Source: Dehalococcoidia bacterium (GTDB lineage Bacteria; Chloroflexota; Dehalococcoidia; SZUA-161; SpSt-899). Taken from it: a stretch of DNA of 48,404 nt. Position 1 is the first letter of the stretch, and the number at the start of each line of letters is the position of its first letter. The notes beneath the pieces are model-generated. The model was not told where the DNA came from. It made no database searches and worked only from the letters and a program-made list of their open reading frames with translations. The position numbers and the translations under genes are program-made. The stretch covers positions 1 to 48,404 of the forward strand of contig JAQTRE010000008.1 of NCBI GenBank assembly GCA_028711995.1, read 5' to 3'. This document shows positions 34,286 to 41,497 of the stretch, in pieces.

Positions 34286-34825
34286 ATGCAGATCACTAAA
34301 GACAAATTCGCCACTTTTGACTTCACCATCACCGATGAGAACGGAGACCTTCTGGACGATTCATCAAAAAGCGGCCCGGTTTCCTACGTTCATGGAGTGG
34401 GCTTTTTGATCCCGGGATTGGAATTCGCTCTGGAGGGCAAATCTTCCGGCGATAGCTTCAAAGTCACCGTTTCTCCTTCGGAAGGCTATGGAGAGAGAGA
34501 CGAAGCACTGTTTATGGATGTGCCCAAAGAAAGGCTTGCAGGGCTCGATGGTCTGGAAGAGGGCATACTTGTTCAAGTGGGAACCCCTGACGGAATGCAA
34601 ATCATGAGAGTGGCTGAAATGACTGATGAAGTTGTCACGCTGGACGGCAATCATCCGCTGGCTGGAACCGCCCTCAATTTTACAGTTTCTGTCATCGACG
34701 TCCGGGATGCAACCGAAGAAGAGCTGGGACAGTTCCAGTCAATGATCAACTGTTGCTCCGCCGGGTGCGATTGCGAGGAGGAATCCCACCACCACGGAGG
34801 CTGCGACTGCGGCTGCGACTGCTGA
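34286..34825 (+). CDS. FKBP-type peptidyl-prolyl isomerase, SlyD-like
   Basis: A 179-residue SlyD-like protein: the FKBP part (VSYVHGVGFLIPGLEFALEG, VSPSEGYGERDE) enclosing an insert-in-flap domain (FMDVPKERLAGLDGLEEG, GTPDGMQIMRVAEM, LDGNHPLAGTALNF), then a Cys/His-rich tail (CCSAGCDCEE, HHHGGCDCGCDC). E. coli SlyD uses such a tail to bind nickel for hydrogenase maturation. Here the tail has more cysteines than histidines and may bind other soft metals. ATG 34286 has CGGAGGAAAG upstream. The upstream frame from 34148 is not used. Confidence 0.92.
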   Translation: MQITKDKFATFDFTITDENGDLLDDSSKSGPVSYVHGVGFLIPGLEFALEGKSSGDSFKVTVSPSEGYGERDEALFMDVPKERLAGLDGLEEGILVQVGTPDGMQIMRVAEMTDEVVTLDGNHPLAGTALNFTVSVIDVRDATEEELGQFQSMINCCSAGCDCEEESHHHGGCDCGCDC

Positions 34826-34831
34826 GAAACC

Positions 34832-34944
34832 TCTGATCAAGTGCTTATCAACCCCCTAACCCCCAATCTTGGGGGAAGAGGGGGAATTTAGGGCACCCCC
34901 CTAAAACCCAGGCAGAAGGTATCCTGCACTATCTAACCAGAGGC
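34832..34944 (-). repeat. Dispersed intergenic repeat, copy 3 (left border of cobQU)
   Basis: On the minus strand it starts CCTCTGGTTA, then GTGCAGGATACCTTCTGCC, then the GGGGGGTGCCC core, CCCCCTCTTCCCCC, and ends TGATCAGAGG. The outer ends are inverted repeats. It directly adjoins the 3' end of cobQ. Confidence 0.75.
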
Positions 34945-34955
34945 CCATCGCCGAA

Positions 34956-36470
34956 TTATCCCTTGAGGCCGCATATCTGATAAATGCGCTCGATGTCCAA
35001 GCTCTGCCGCACCAGGTCGGCGAGCTTGTTGTATTGCTCGTCTCCGGATGGCAGGTCAGGCGGCGCTCCCGATATCTCATAGCTCGGCTTGATATTTCGG
35101 AGCAGCGCCCTTCGGAACCGTTCATTATCGAAAAGCCCGTGCAGGTAGGTGCCGAAAATCATGCCCTCGTTTCCCACCGCGCCATCCGGGTGGCTTTTTT
35201 CTGAATCCGATCTTTGGATAATCTCAAAAGCCGGAGCGGTGCTTCCGCGGCGAGACTGCCCCATGTGAATCTCATAACCCGTCAGTGTTTCGCCTTCCAG
35301 TCCCCGGAACAGACCCTTTCCGGCTACGATTTTGGCTTTGATCTGATGAGTGGTTTTCGCGCTCTCGAAATCCGTAACGATATCGAGCAACCCCAATCCT
35401 TCCACCTGTGAGTGCTCCGATTCGATTCGCTCAGGGTCGTCGATCCGCCAGCCCAGCATCTGAAAGCCGCCGCAAATGCCGATAACCGGCGTTCCCGACC
35501 TGGCCTTTTCCACGATCGCACTAGCCAGACCCGTTCCCTTGATGTGGGAGAGATCGGAGATGGTGCTCTTGCTGCCGGGTATGATGATAAGATCAGGGTT
35601 ATCCATCTGCCAGGGCATGGTGATATAACGAACTCTTACCCCAGCCTCTTGCTGCAAGGGTTCGAAGTCGGTGGAATTGGAAATCCGCGGTAGATGCACC
35701 ACTGCAATGTCAATCCCGGTTTTTCGGTCCCATTCCGAAATGGGCTCCCGATAAATGGAGTCTTCTTCGTTGATCATGATGTCGTGATAGTAGGGAACAA
35801 CGCCGAGGACAGGTATGCTGGTGCGCTCTTCCAGATAGTCAAGCCCCGGTTTGAGAATGGAGACATCGCCGCGGAATTTGTTGATGATGAAACCTTTCAG
35901 GAGGCTTGCTTCCTCTTCTTCCAGGAGCACAACGGTACCCATCAGCTGGGCAAAGACACCGCCCTTATCGATATCCCCAACCAGCAGAACCGGCGCCTGG
36001 GCCAGTTTAGCAATGGACATGTTCACGATCTCGAATCGCCGGAGGTTGATCTCGGCCGGACTGCCCGCCCCTTCGATGATGACAATATCGTATTCGTCTC
36101 GCAGGCGGTTGAGGGACTTTTCCACAATGGGGAAGAGTTCGGGAGTGAGTTTGTAGTAATCGTAGGCGCTGGTAGTTGTAAAGGGTTTCCCCATCACTAC
36201 CACCTGTGCTCTGGCATCCGCCTCCGGCTTAAGCAGCACCGGGTTCATATCCACCGTCGGCTCGATGCCGGCTGCCTCGGCCTGAACCACCTGGGCTCTC
36301 CCCATCTCGCCGCCGTCTCTGGTCACGAATGAATTCAGCGCCATGTTTTGCGACTTGTAAGGCGCTACCCGAAAGCCGTCCTGGTGCATGATCCGACACA
36401 AAGCAGCCACCATGATGCTCTTGCCCACCGAAGAGCCGGTTCCCTGAATCATCAATGTTCTGCCTCGCAT
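34956..36470 (-). CDS. cobQ: Cobyric acid synthase CobQ
   Basis: A 504-residue glutamine-dependent amidotransferase that amidates adenosylcobyrinic acid a,c-diamide at four side chains. The N-terminal P-loop domain has MIQGTGSSVGKSIMVAALCRI, YKSQNMALNSFVT and IEGAGSPAEINL. The C-terminal glutaminase has IIPGSKSTISDL, nucleophile Cys in GICGGFQMLGW and His in TYLHGLFDN. Of GTG 36476 and ATG 36470, ATG has AAGGGG at proper spacing. It follows cobU closely and is flanked on its 3' side by a repeat copy. Confidence 0.95.
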   Translation of the reverse strand: MRGRTLMIQGTGSSVGKSIMVAALCRIMHQDGFRVAPYKSQNMALNSFVTRDGGEMGRAQVVQAEAAGIEPTVDMNPVLLKPEADARAQVVVMGKPFTTTSAYDYYKLTPELFPIVEKSLNRLRDEYDIVIIEGAGSPAEINLRRFEIVNMSIAKLAQAPVLLVGDIDKGGVFAQLMGTVVLLEEEEASLLKGFIINKFRGDVSILKPGLDYLEERTSIPVLGVVPYYHDIMINEEDSIYREPISEWDRKTGIDIAVVHLPRISNSTDFEPLQQEAGVRVRYITMPWQMDNPDLIIIPGSKSTISDLSHIKGTGLASAIVEKARSGTPVIGICGGFQMLGWRIDDPERIESEHSQVEGLGLLDIVTDFESAKTTHQIKAKIVAGKGLFRGLEGETLTGYEIHMGQSRRGSTAPAFEIIQRSDSEKSHPDGAVGNEGMIFGTYLHGLFDNERFRRALLRNIKPSYEISGAPPDLPSGDEQYNKLADLVRQSLDIERIYQICGLKG

Positions 36471-36472
36471 TC

Positions 36473-37036
36473 TCACCCCTTTATTTTCAAAGGAATACCG
36501 GCGACCATGAAATAGACCTCATCGACATGCATGGCCATGATCTGATTGGCCCGCCCCAGGAGGTCCCGATAGAGTCTTCCCAGCCGGTTTTCCGGCACCA
36601 GTCCCAGGCCAACCTCGTTAGAAACGATGATGAAGACGGCATCGTGCTTTTGTGTGAGTTCGATCAAGGATTCCACCTCGGCTGTGATCCGTTTCTCGGC
36701 CTCCTGCATATCGATCTCCGGGGAATCGGAAAACCCTCGATCATCTCCCAGGAACAGATTAGTGACGAGCAGCGTCAGGCAGTCAATCAACACCACCTCT
36801 GAATCCGCTATGTGCTTCTCGATCCCGGCGGCGATATTCGTGGGAACCTCCAGGGTTTTCCAGGATCGAGGCCGTTCGCTCTTGTGTTTAGCGATTCGGA
36901 CGCTCATATCCTTATCGAGCGGTTCGGCTGTTGCCACAAAGAGAATCTTCTTGCTGATAGTGCCGGCCATCTCCTGGGCCAATCGGCTTTTTCCGCTGCG
37001 GGCCCCGCCGAGAATCAGGATGCTTCTCTTATCCAC
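36473..37036 (-). CDS. cobU: Adenosylcobinamide kinase/guanylyltransferase CobU
   Basis: A 187-residue bifunctional enzyme of the cobamide nucleotide-loop pathway. P-loop GGARSGKSRLA is near the start. The guanylylated His is probably H51 in RIAKHKSERPRSW. LIDCLTLLVTNLF and SNEVGLGLVPENRLGR are family signatures. The GTG start is at 37036. It is the first gene of a cobU-cobQ pair, and the CobQ frame begins in its last codons. Together they point to salvage or late assembly of corrinoid cofactor, which fits a methyltransferase-rich anaerobe. Confidence 0.93.
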   Translation of the reverse strand: MDKRSILILGGARSGKSRLAQEMAGTISKKILFVATAEPLDKDMSVRIAKHKSERPRSWKTLEVPTNIAAGIEKHIADSEVVLIDCLTLLVTNLFLGDDRGFSDSPEIDMQEAEKRITAEVESLIELTQKHDAVFIIVSNEVGLGLVPENRLGRLYRDLLGRANQIMAMHVDEVYFMVAGIPLKIKG

Positions 37037-37080
37037 GCCAATACCTCATGCCTTTCACTGAATCGCTGAGCAAAGGGCCA

Positions 37081-37192
37081 TCTGATCAAGTGGTGCAGGA
37101 TTTCTCCTGCCGGGGGCTCGGGGGTGTCCCCCGAAATCCTCATCCTTCCCCCATGATTGGGGATCAGGGGATTGACTATGATTTGATCAGAG
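37081..37192 (+). repeat. Dispersed intergenic repeat, copy 4 (right border of cobQU)
   Basis: It begins TCTGATCA at 37081, then GTGCAGGATTTCTCCTGCC, the GGGGGTGTCCCCC core, CCTTCCCCC, and ends GATTTGATCAGAGC. The outer TCTGATCA and TGATCAGA ends are inverted copies of each other. Its orientation is opposite to copy 3 on the other side of cobQU. The rest of the interval up to 37353 has no gene. Confidence 0.75.
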
Positions 37193-37353
37193 CTTCCTTG
37201 GATTTCTTTACATTCGTACGCTACACTACGGACAATCCGATGTCAACGCCATTCCAGGGCAAGATGGGGGACAGCCTGCACAGAGGATACGGGATGCCCC
37301 CGTTCTTTTCTAAAACAGTTTTCTGCTAGGATGAGCTACCTGAGTTAAACACC

Positions 37354-38544
37354 ATGCAATACACACATTACCACTGGCCAGGGAACGAGCCGATGAACCA
37401 AGTGAGGAACTCCGCGCTGGCAGATGCAGCACCTGTTAGTTGGCGTCACTCGCCGTGGCTACAGAGGTATGTCCCGATTGCTCTGCTGACGACAACCGGC
37501 CTGATGGTGACTGCGGTTATTTTTCGAATGGTGGAGGAATCGGAATGGGAAGTGGCAGCGGCAGGTGTGGCCTTTACTGCCCTATTTGCCGCTTACCTGG
37601 TGATACTGACAGGCCGTACCGCCGAAGTCGAAGGAATGGTAGCCAGGCGCACCATAGAGCTGGAAATGGAAATCGGCGAGCGTAAGCAAGCCGAGGCAAA
37701 GATTCAAGAACAGTATGTTGATATCCAGATTCACACACTAGAACTGGAGGCAGCAAACGATGATCTGCGCCAGACGCAGCAGAAACTCCTTGAAGCCAAT
37801 CTGAACCTCGAGAAAAAGGTCAAGGATCGAACAGCCGAATTGGAGGCCGCCAACGACGAGCTGAAAGCATTCACCTATTCCGTCTCTCATGACCTCCGCG
37901 CGCCTCTTCGCCATATCAATGGATTCTCCCGGATTCTGCTGAACGAATGCCAGGACCAATTACCTGAATATGCCAAATCCTACCTTCTCAAGATTGGCGA
38001 CAGCGCATCCAGTCTAGGCGCTCTGGTGGATGGGCTATTGAATTTGTCAAGAATCAATCGTGAGAACATCATCATTAAAAGGGTAGATTTGAACGGGATT
38101 CTCGATGAGGTAATAGCCGATCTTCGCTCTGAAACGGCAAGTAGAGACATCAATCTCAAAATTCAGCAGCTTCCGCAGGTTGAGTGTGACCCGGTGCTGA
38201 TCAAGCAAGTGCTGGTGAATCTCCTTTCAAACGCGATCAAGTTTACTCGGAATACTAAACGCACGGTTATTGAGGTGAAGCCTTTGCCGGATGCCAAACC
38301 CGGGTTTATGGTCCGAGACAATGGTGCCGGGTTCGACATGGAATATGCCGATAAGCTGTTTGGAGTGTTCGAGCGCATGCATAAGAAAAGCGATTTCGAA
38401 GGGAATGGCATCGGCCTGGCGACAGTCAAGCGGATTGTAGTCCATCATAACGGCCGGGTTTGGGCCGAAAGCACAGTCAACAGAGGTTCCACATTCTATG
38501 TGGAGTTGCCCGCACCGCCCGCGAAAGAACTCAAGGAGGAATAG
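37354..38544 (+). CDS. Membrane sensor histidine kinase
   Basis: A 396-residue kinase. Two spans (residues about 39-59 and 67-87) are followed by a long coiled coil (RKQAEAKIQEQYVD, LEAANDDLRQTQQK, ELEAANDELKAF). HisKA follows with H179 in YSVSHDLRAPLRHINGFS, as in phytochrome-like kinases. HATPase has N box LLSNAIKF, G1 VRDNGAGFD, F box ERMHKKSDF and G2 GNGIGLATV. There is no large sensor domain, so input may come through the membrane part or coiled coil. The partner regulator gene starts 4 nt after its stop. Confidence 0.92.
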   Translation: MQYTHYHWPGNEPMNQVRNSALADAAPVSWRHSPWLQRYVPIALLTTTGLMVTAVIFRMVEESEWEVAAAGVAFTALFAAYLVILTGRTAEVEGMVARRTIELEMEIGERKQAEAKIQEQYVDIQIHTLELEAANDDLRQTQQKLLEANLNLEKKVKDRTAELEAANDELKAFTYSVSHDLRAPLRHINGFSRILLNECQDQLPEYAKSYLLKIGDSASSLGALVDGLLNLSRINRENIIIKRVDLNGILDEVIADLRSETASRDINLKIQQLPQVECDPVLIKQVLVNLLSNAIKFTRNTKRTVIEVKPLPDAKPGFMVRDNGAGFDMEYADKLFGVFERMHKKSDFEGNGIGLATVKRIVVHHNGRVWAESTVNRGSTFYVELPAPPAKELKEE

Positions 38545-38548
38545 GAAA

Positions 38549-39037
38549 ATGGAAGATGCTCGTGTATTGCTAGTGGAAGATGACCCCAACGATGCGGAAC
38601 TGGTTATTCACGTACTCAAAAAGAACAACATCGCCAAAGATATTCATGTGGTTGGGGACGGAAAGGAGGCTTTGGACTTCCTGTTCTGCCGGGGAGCCTA
38701 TTCGGGAAGGAATTTCGCCAGCCGCCCGGATCTGGTCATCCTCGATCTCAAACTCCCCCATGTATTCGGACTCAAGGTGCTCCAGGAGGTCAAAGAAAAC
38801 GTCTTCACCAAGCCGATTCCCATAGTTGTGCTGACATCCTCTGATATCGATTATGACATAACGAGTGCATATGAGCTGGGGGTGAACAGCTATATCCAAA
38901 AGCCGCTGGAATTTGAGAAGTTCCAGGAAGCAGTGAAGATGATCGGGCGATACTGGTTGGACTTCAACAAGCGGCCGATCTACAAGCGACCGGTTTCAAG
39001 CGAAGACAGCCGAATGATACTGACTGGCGTCAAATGA
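38549..39037 (+). CDS. Single-domain response regulator (Rcp1-like)
   Basis: A 162-residue receiver-only protein with VLLVEDDPNDAEL (acidic pocket), the phosphoacceptor Asp in LVILDLKLPHVFGL, VVLTSSD (switch) and NSYIQKPLEF (Lys). There is no output domain, which is typical of Rcp1-type partners of phytochrome-like kinases that work by phosphotransfer or protein contact. The ATG at 38549 has GAGGAATAGGAAA upstream. The longer frame overlaps the kinase gene and is rejected. Confidence 0.92.
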   Translation: MEDARVLLVEDDPNDAELVIHVLKKNNIAKDIHVVGDGKEALDFLFCRGAYSGRNFASRPDLVILDLKLPHVFGLKVLQEVKENVFTKPIPIVVLTSSDIDYDITSAYELGVNSYIQKPLEFEKFQEAVKMIGRYWLDFNKRPIYKRPVSSEDSRMILTGVK

Positions 39038-39088
39038 TGAGCTGATCCATTTGACCTTTTATGAAAAGGCTCGTTTGCTGTGCATGAC

Positions 39089-39133
39089 ATCAGAAATCGA
39101 TCGTCATACCCAATATGGCGATCAATTTCTGAT
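39089..39133. other. Large imperfect palindrome downstream of the response regulator
   Basis: The 15-base arms ATCAGAAATCGATCG and CGATCAATTTCTGAT are complementary with one mismatch, separated by a 15-nt spacer. No T run follows. It could be a terminator, protein-binding site or remnant of a mobile element. Confidence 0.4.
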
Positions 39134-39315
39134 GGGTGCGGACGACGGTATTTGACTCACTTCGATTTTTCGCCTCGCTCGACGAAGCCTCCTTTCGATG
39201 ATCTGATCGAATCACCTCCCCTCCACGTTTTGGGAGAACCCTCATTGTTGATGTTCCGCTACACCATCGTGGTATAATGATGCAAATAATACTGTCTTCA
39301 GCCCATGAGTAGCAT

Positions 39316-39738
39316 ATGTCGGTGAGCGTTTTTGAACCCAGGGTAGTCGCCTTTTGCTGTCACTTCTGCGCCTATTCGGCTGCCGATCTGGCAGGCTCGA
39401 TGCGCCTGGAATATGCCCCGAATGTTCGCATCGTGAAATTGATGTGCACCGGGAAAGTCGACGCCCTGCTGCTGCTTAAGGCCTTCGAGGATGGCGCAGA
39501 CGCCGTGTATGTGGCTGGTTGCGAAGAAGGGGATTGTCACTTTCTGGAAGGGAATCTGCGGGCGACCAAACAGGTCGACCGCGCCCGGAAGATGCTGGAA
39601 GAAGTGGGAATCGAAGGGGATCGATTGAGAATGTATCCCATCGGCGCATCGGATGCGCCGTCATTCGCCGCTGCTGCTAACGAGATGACCGAGAAAGCGC
39701 GGCAGCTTGGCCCGAGTCCGTTAAAGAAGGAAGGCTAA
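39316..39738 (+). CDS. MvhD-type hydrogenase/heterodisulfide reductase-associated iron-sulfur subunit
   Basis: A 140-residue protein of the MvhD family, which passes electrons between hydrogenase or a partner dehydrogenase and HdrA. The N-terminus CCHFCAYSAADLAG (C14, C15, C18), LMCTGKVD (C44) and AGCEEGDCHFLEGN (C69, C75) supply the [2Fe-2S] ligands in the usual order. A possible -10 box TATAAT lies at 39273. The metV gene follows 1 nt after its stop. In acetogens MvhD, MetV, MetF and Hdr subunits form a methylene-tetrahydrofolate reductase complex. No Hdr gene is adjacent here. Confidence 0.88.
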   Translation: MSVSVFEPRVVAFCCHFCAYSAADLAGSMRLEYAPNVRIVKLMCTGKVDALLLLKAFEDGADAVYVAGCEEGDCHFLEGNLRATKQVDRARKMLEEVGIEGDRLRMYPIGASDAPSFAAAANEMTEKARQLGPSPLKKEG

Positions 39739-39739
39739 G

Positions 39740-40426
39740 ATGATCGTAGGGGAAAGAAAGCCGTTTAACGAAATCAGGGCGATGCTAGAAGGCTACAAGA
39801 AAGTGCTGATCCTCGGATGCGGCACTTGCGTCAGCGTGTGCATGGCAGGCGGCCAGAAGGAAGTTTCACTTCTGGCTTCTCAACTGAGGATGGATGCTAG
39901 GCTCCGCAAAACAGAGATGGTGCTGGGCGAGAACACCATCCAGCGCCAGTGCGACCGGGAGTATATTGAACCGATTGTAGAACAAGCCGGAAACTACGAT
40001 GTTGTTCTCTCAATGGCATGCGGTGCCGGAGTGCAACTGCTGGCAGAGATGTTGACACCGCTGCCTGTGGTTCCCGCTCTGAACACCACCTTTCTTGCCG
40101 TGGCCGATAGGGAAGGCACATGGCTGGAGCGTTGCCGGGGGTGTGGGAACTGCATTCTGGCCGATACCGGAGGCATCTGCCCCGTAGCTCGATGCGCCAA
40201 GAGCCTGTTCAACGGACCCTGCGGCGGATCGAAAGAGGGCAAATGCGAAGTCTCTCTGGACATCCCTTGCGCATGGCAATTGATCTACGATCGGCTCTCG
40301 GATTTGGGGCAACTCTCCCAAATGGAGATTATCCAACCCATCAGGGATTGGAGGCCAAGCGACTCCGGGGCTCCCAGAAGCATCGTTCGAGAGGATGCCA
40401 TTGGGGTTTCGGGCGAAAAAGCGTAA
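39740..40426 (+). CDS. metV: Methylenetetrahydrofolate reductase C-terminal/MetV-like iron-sulfur protein
   Basis: A 228-residue MetV protein. The N-terminal cluster GCGTCVSVCMAGG (C27, C30, C34), a middle region with LSMACGAGVQLL, and a C-terminal Cys-rich part (CRGCGNC, CPVARCAKSLFNGPCGG, then KCEV) match MetV, the small subunit of the two-part acetogen-type reductase. It contains iron-sulfur clusters and has no flavin of its own. It lies between mvhD and metF in one tight group and is likely the electron-entry module for MetF. Confidence 0.9.
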   Translation: MIVGERKPFNEIRAMLEGYKKVLILGCGTCVSVCMAGGQKEVSLLASQLRMDARLRKTEMVLGENTIQRQCDREYIEPIVEQAGNYDVVLSMACGAGVQLLAEMLTPLPVVPALNTTFLAVADREGTWLERCRGCGNCILADTGGICPVARCAKSLFNGPCGGSKEGKCEVSLDIPCAWQLIYDRLSDLGQLSQMEIIQPIRDWRPSDSGAPRSIVREDAIGVSGEKA

Positions 40427-40480
40427 TGTCGACTCTTTAGTCTCTCATCAAGGGAGAGCAAGATTTTTGTTTGAAGCATC

Positions 40481-41395
40481 ATGAAAGCAGGAACTAACCT
40501 GGAGAAAGTGCTGGAGAGTGGAACTTTCGCGGTCACTGCTGAAGTCGGCCCTCCTAAAAGCGCCACAGCTCGCGTTGTGGAAAAGAAAGGAGAAACGATC
40601 AAGCAGTACGTTGATGCCGTCAACGTCACGGATAACCAGACTGCCATTGTCAGAATGTCCAGTATGGCCGGATGTGTGATCCTCAAACAGATGGGATTGG
40701 ATACGGTATTGCAGATCACTTGCCGCGACCGCAATCGGATTGCTATTCAGAGCGATGTTCTGGGGGCAGTGGCGCTGGGGATTGGCAATATTTTGTGCCT
40801 CTCTGGCGATCATCAGGCGCTGGGAAATCACCCTAGCGCCAAAGGCGTTTTTGATATCGATTCGATCCAGTTGATCCAAGCGTTAAAGGCAATGCGGGAT
40901 GAGAGGAAGTTCATCTGCGGCGATGACATTACAGGAGAGGTCCCCATCCACATCGGGGCCGTTGAAAATCCCTTCGCCGACCCGCAAGCGTTCAGGATTC
41001 AGCGGCTGGCCAAGAAGGTAAGAGCAGGGGCCGATTTCATTCAAACACAGGTGATCTTCGATATCGACCGGTTTGCCAAATGGATGAGGGAAGTGACGGC
41101 TCGCGAACTGGACAAGCAAATACATATTCTGGCCGGAATCATACCGCTCAAATCGGCGGCTATGGCCCGCCATATGCGTGATCATGTCCCTGGTATAGAA
41201 GTGCCGGACCAGTTGATCCGACGGATGGAGAATGCCAGCGATCCCCAAGCAGAAGGCGTGACGATATCTCTGGAAATCATTGAGGATGTCAGAAGGATTT
41301 CCGGGATACATGGCATTCATCTTTTCGCTGTTGGGTGGGAAGACAGCATCCCTGTTATCGTCCAGAGAGCGGCGCTCTGGCCCAGGCCGCTTTGA
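40481..41395 (+). CDS. metF: Methylenetetrahydrofolate reductase (MetF)
   Basis: A 304-residue TIM-barrel flavoprotein that reduces methylene- to methyl-tetrahydrofolate. FAVTAEVGPPKS (with the substrate Glu in T-A-E-V), VNVTDNQTA, LQITCRDRNR, LCLSGDH (flavin region), FICGDDITGEV, and AGADFIQTQVIFD are the expected landmarks. The gene closes the mvhD-metV-metF group and is followed by a long terminator. The C-terminus is short compared with NADH-dependent forms, fitting a reductase fed through MetV/MvhD. Confidence 0.92.
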   Translation: MKAGTNLEKVLESGTFAVTAEVGPPKSATARVVEKKGETIKQYVDAVNVTDNQTAIVRMSSMAGCVILKQMGLDTVLQITCRDRNRIAIQSDVLGAVALGIGNILCLSGDHQALGNHPSAKGVFDIDSIQLIQALKAMRDERKFICGDDITGEVPIHIGAVENPFADPQAFRIQRLAKKVRAGADFIQTQVIFDIDRFAKWMREVTARELDKQIHILAGIIPLKSAAMARHMRDHVPGIEVPDQLIRRMENASDPQAEGVTISLEIIEDVRRISGIHGIHLFAVGWEDSIPVIVQRAALWPRPL

Positions 41396-41433
41396 TCATC
41401 GGTTTTCAAGATACACTTTATTGAGGTCGTACT

Positions 41434-41473
41434 GAAAAGAAAATGCGAGGATTTCCCCTCGCATTTTCTTTTC
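41434..41473. terminator. Bidirectional terminator between metF and the MFS-repeat gene
   Basis: A perfect 17-bp stem (41434-41450 with 41457-41473; core AAATGCGAGG/CCTCGCATTT) has a 6-nt loop. Each arm ends in an A or T rich run, so it can stop transcripts from both convergent genes. Confidence 0.85.
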
Positions 41474-41497
41474 ACAGACTCCATTTCGAATGGGTAT

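Noticed and set aside
37037-37353. Cobalamin riboswitch upstream of cobU
   Set aside because: No B12-box-like conserved sequence was seen. The interval holds a dispersed repeat and otherwise plain sequence.
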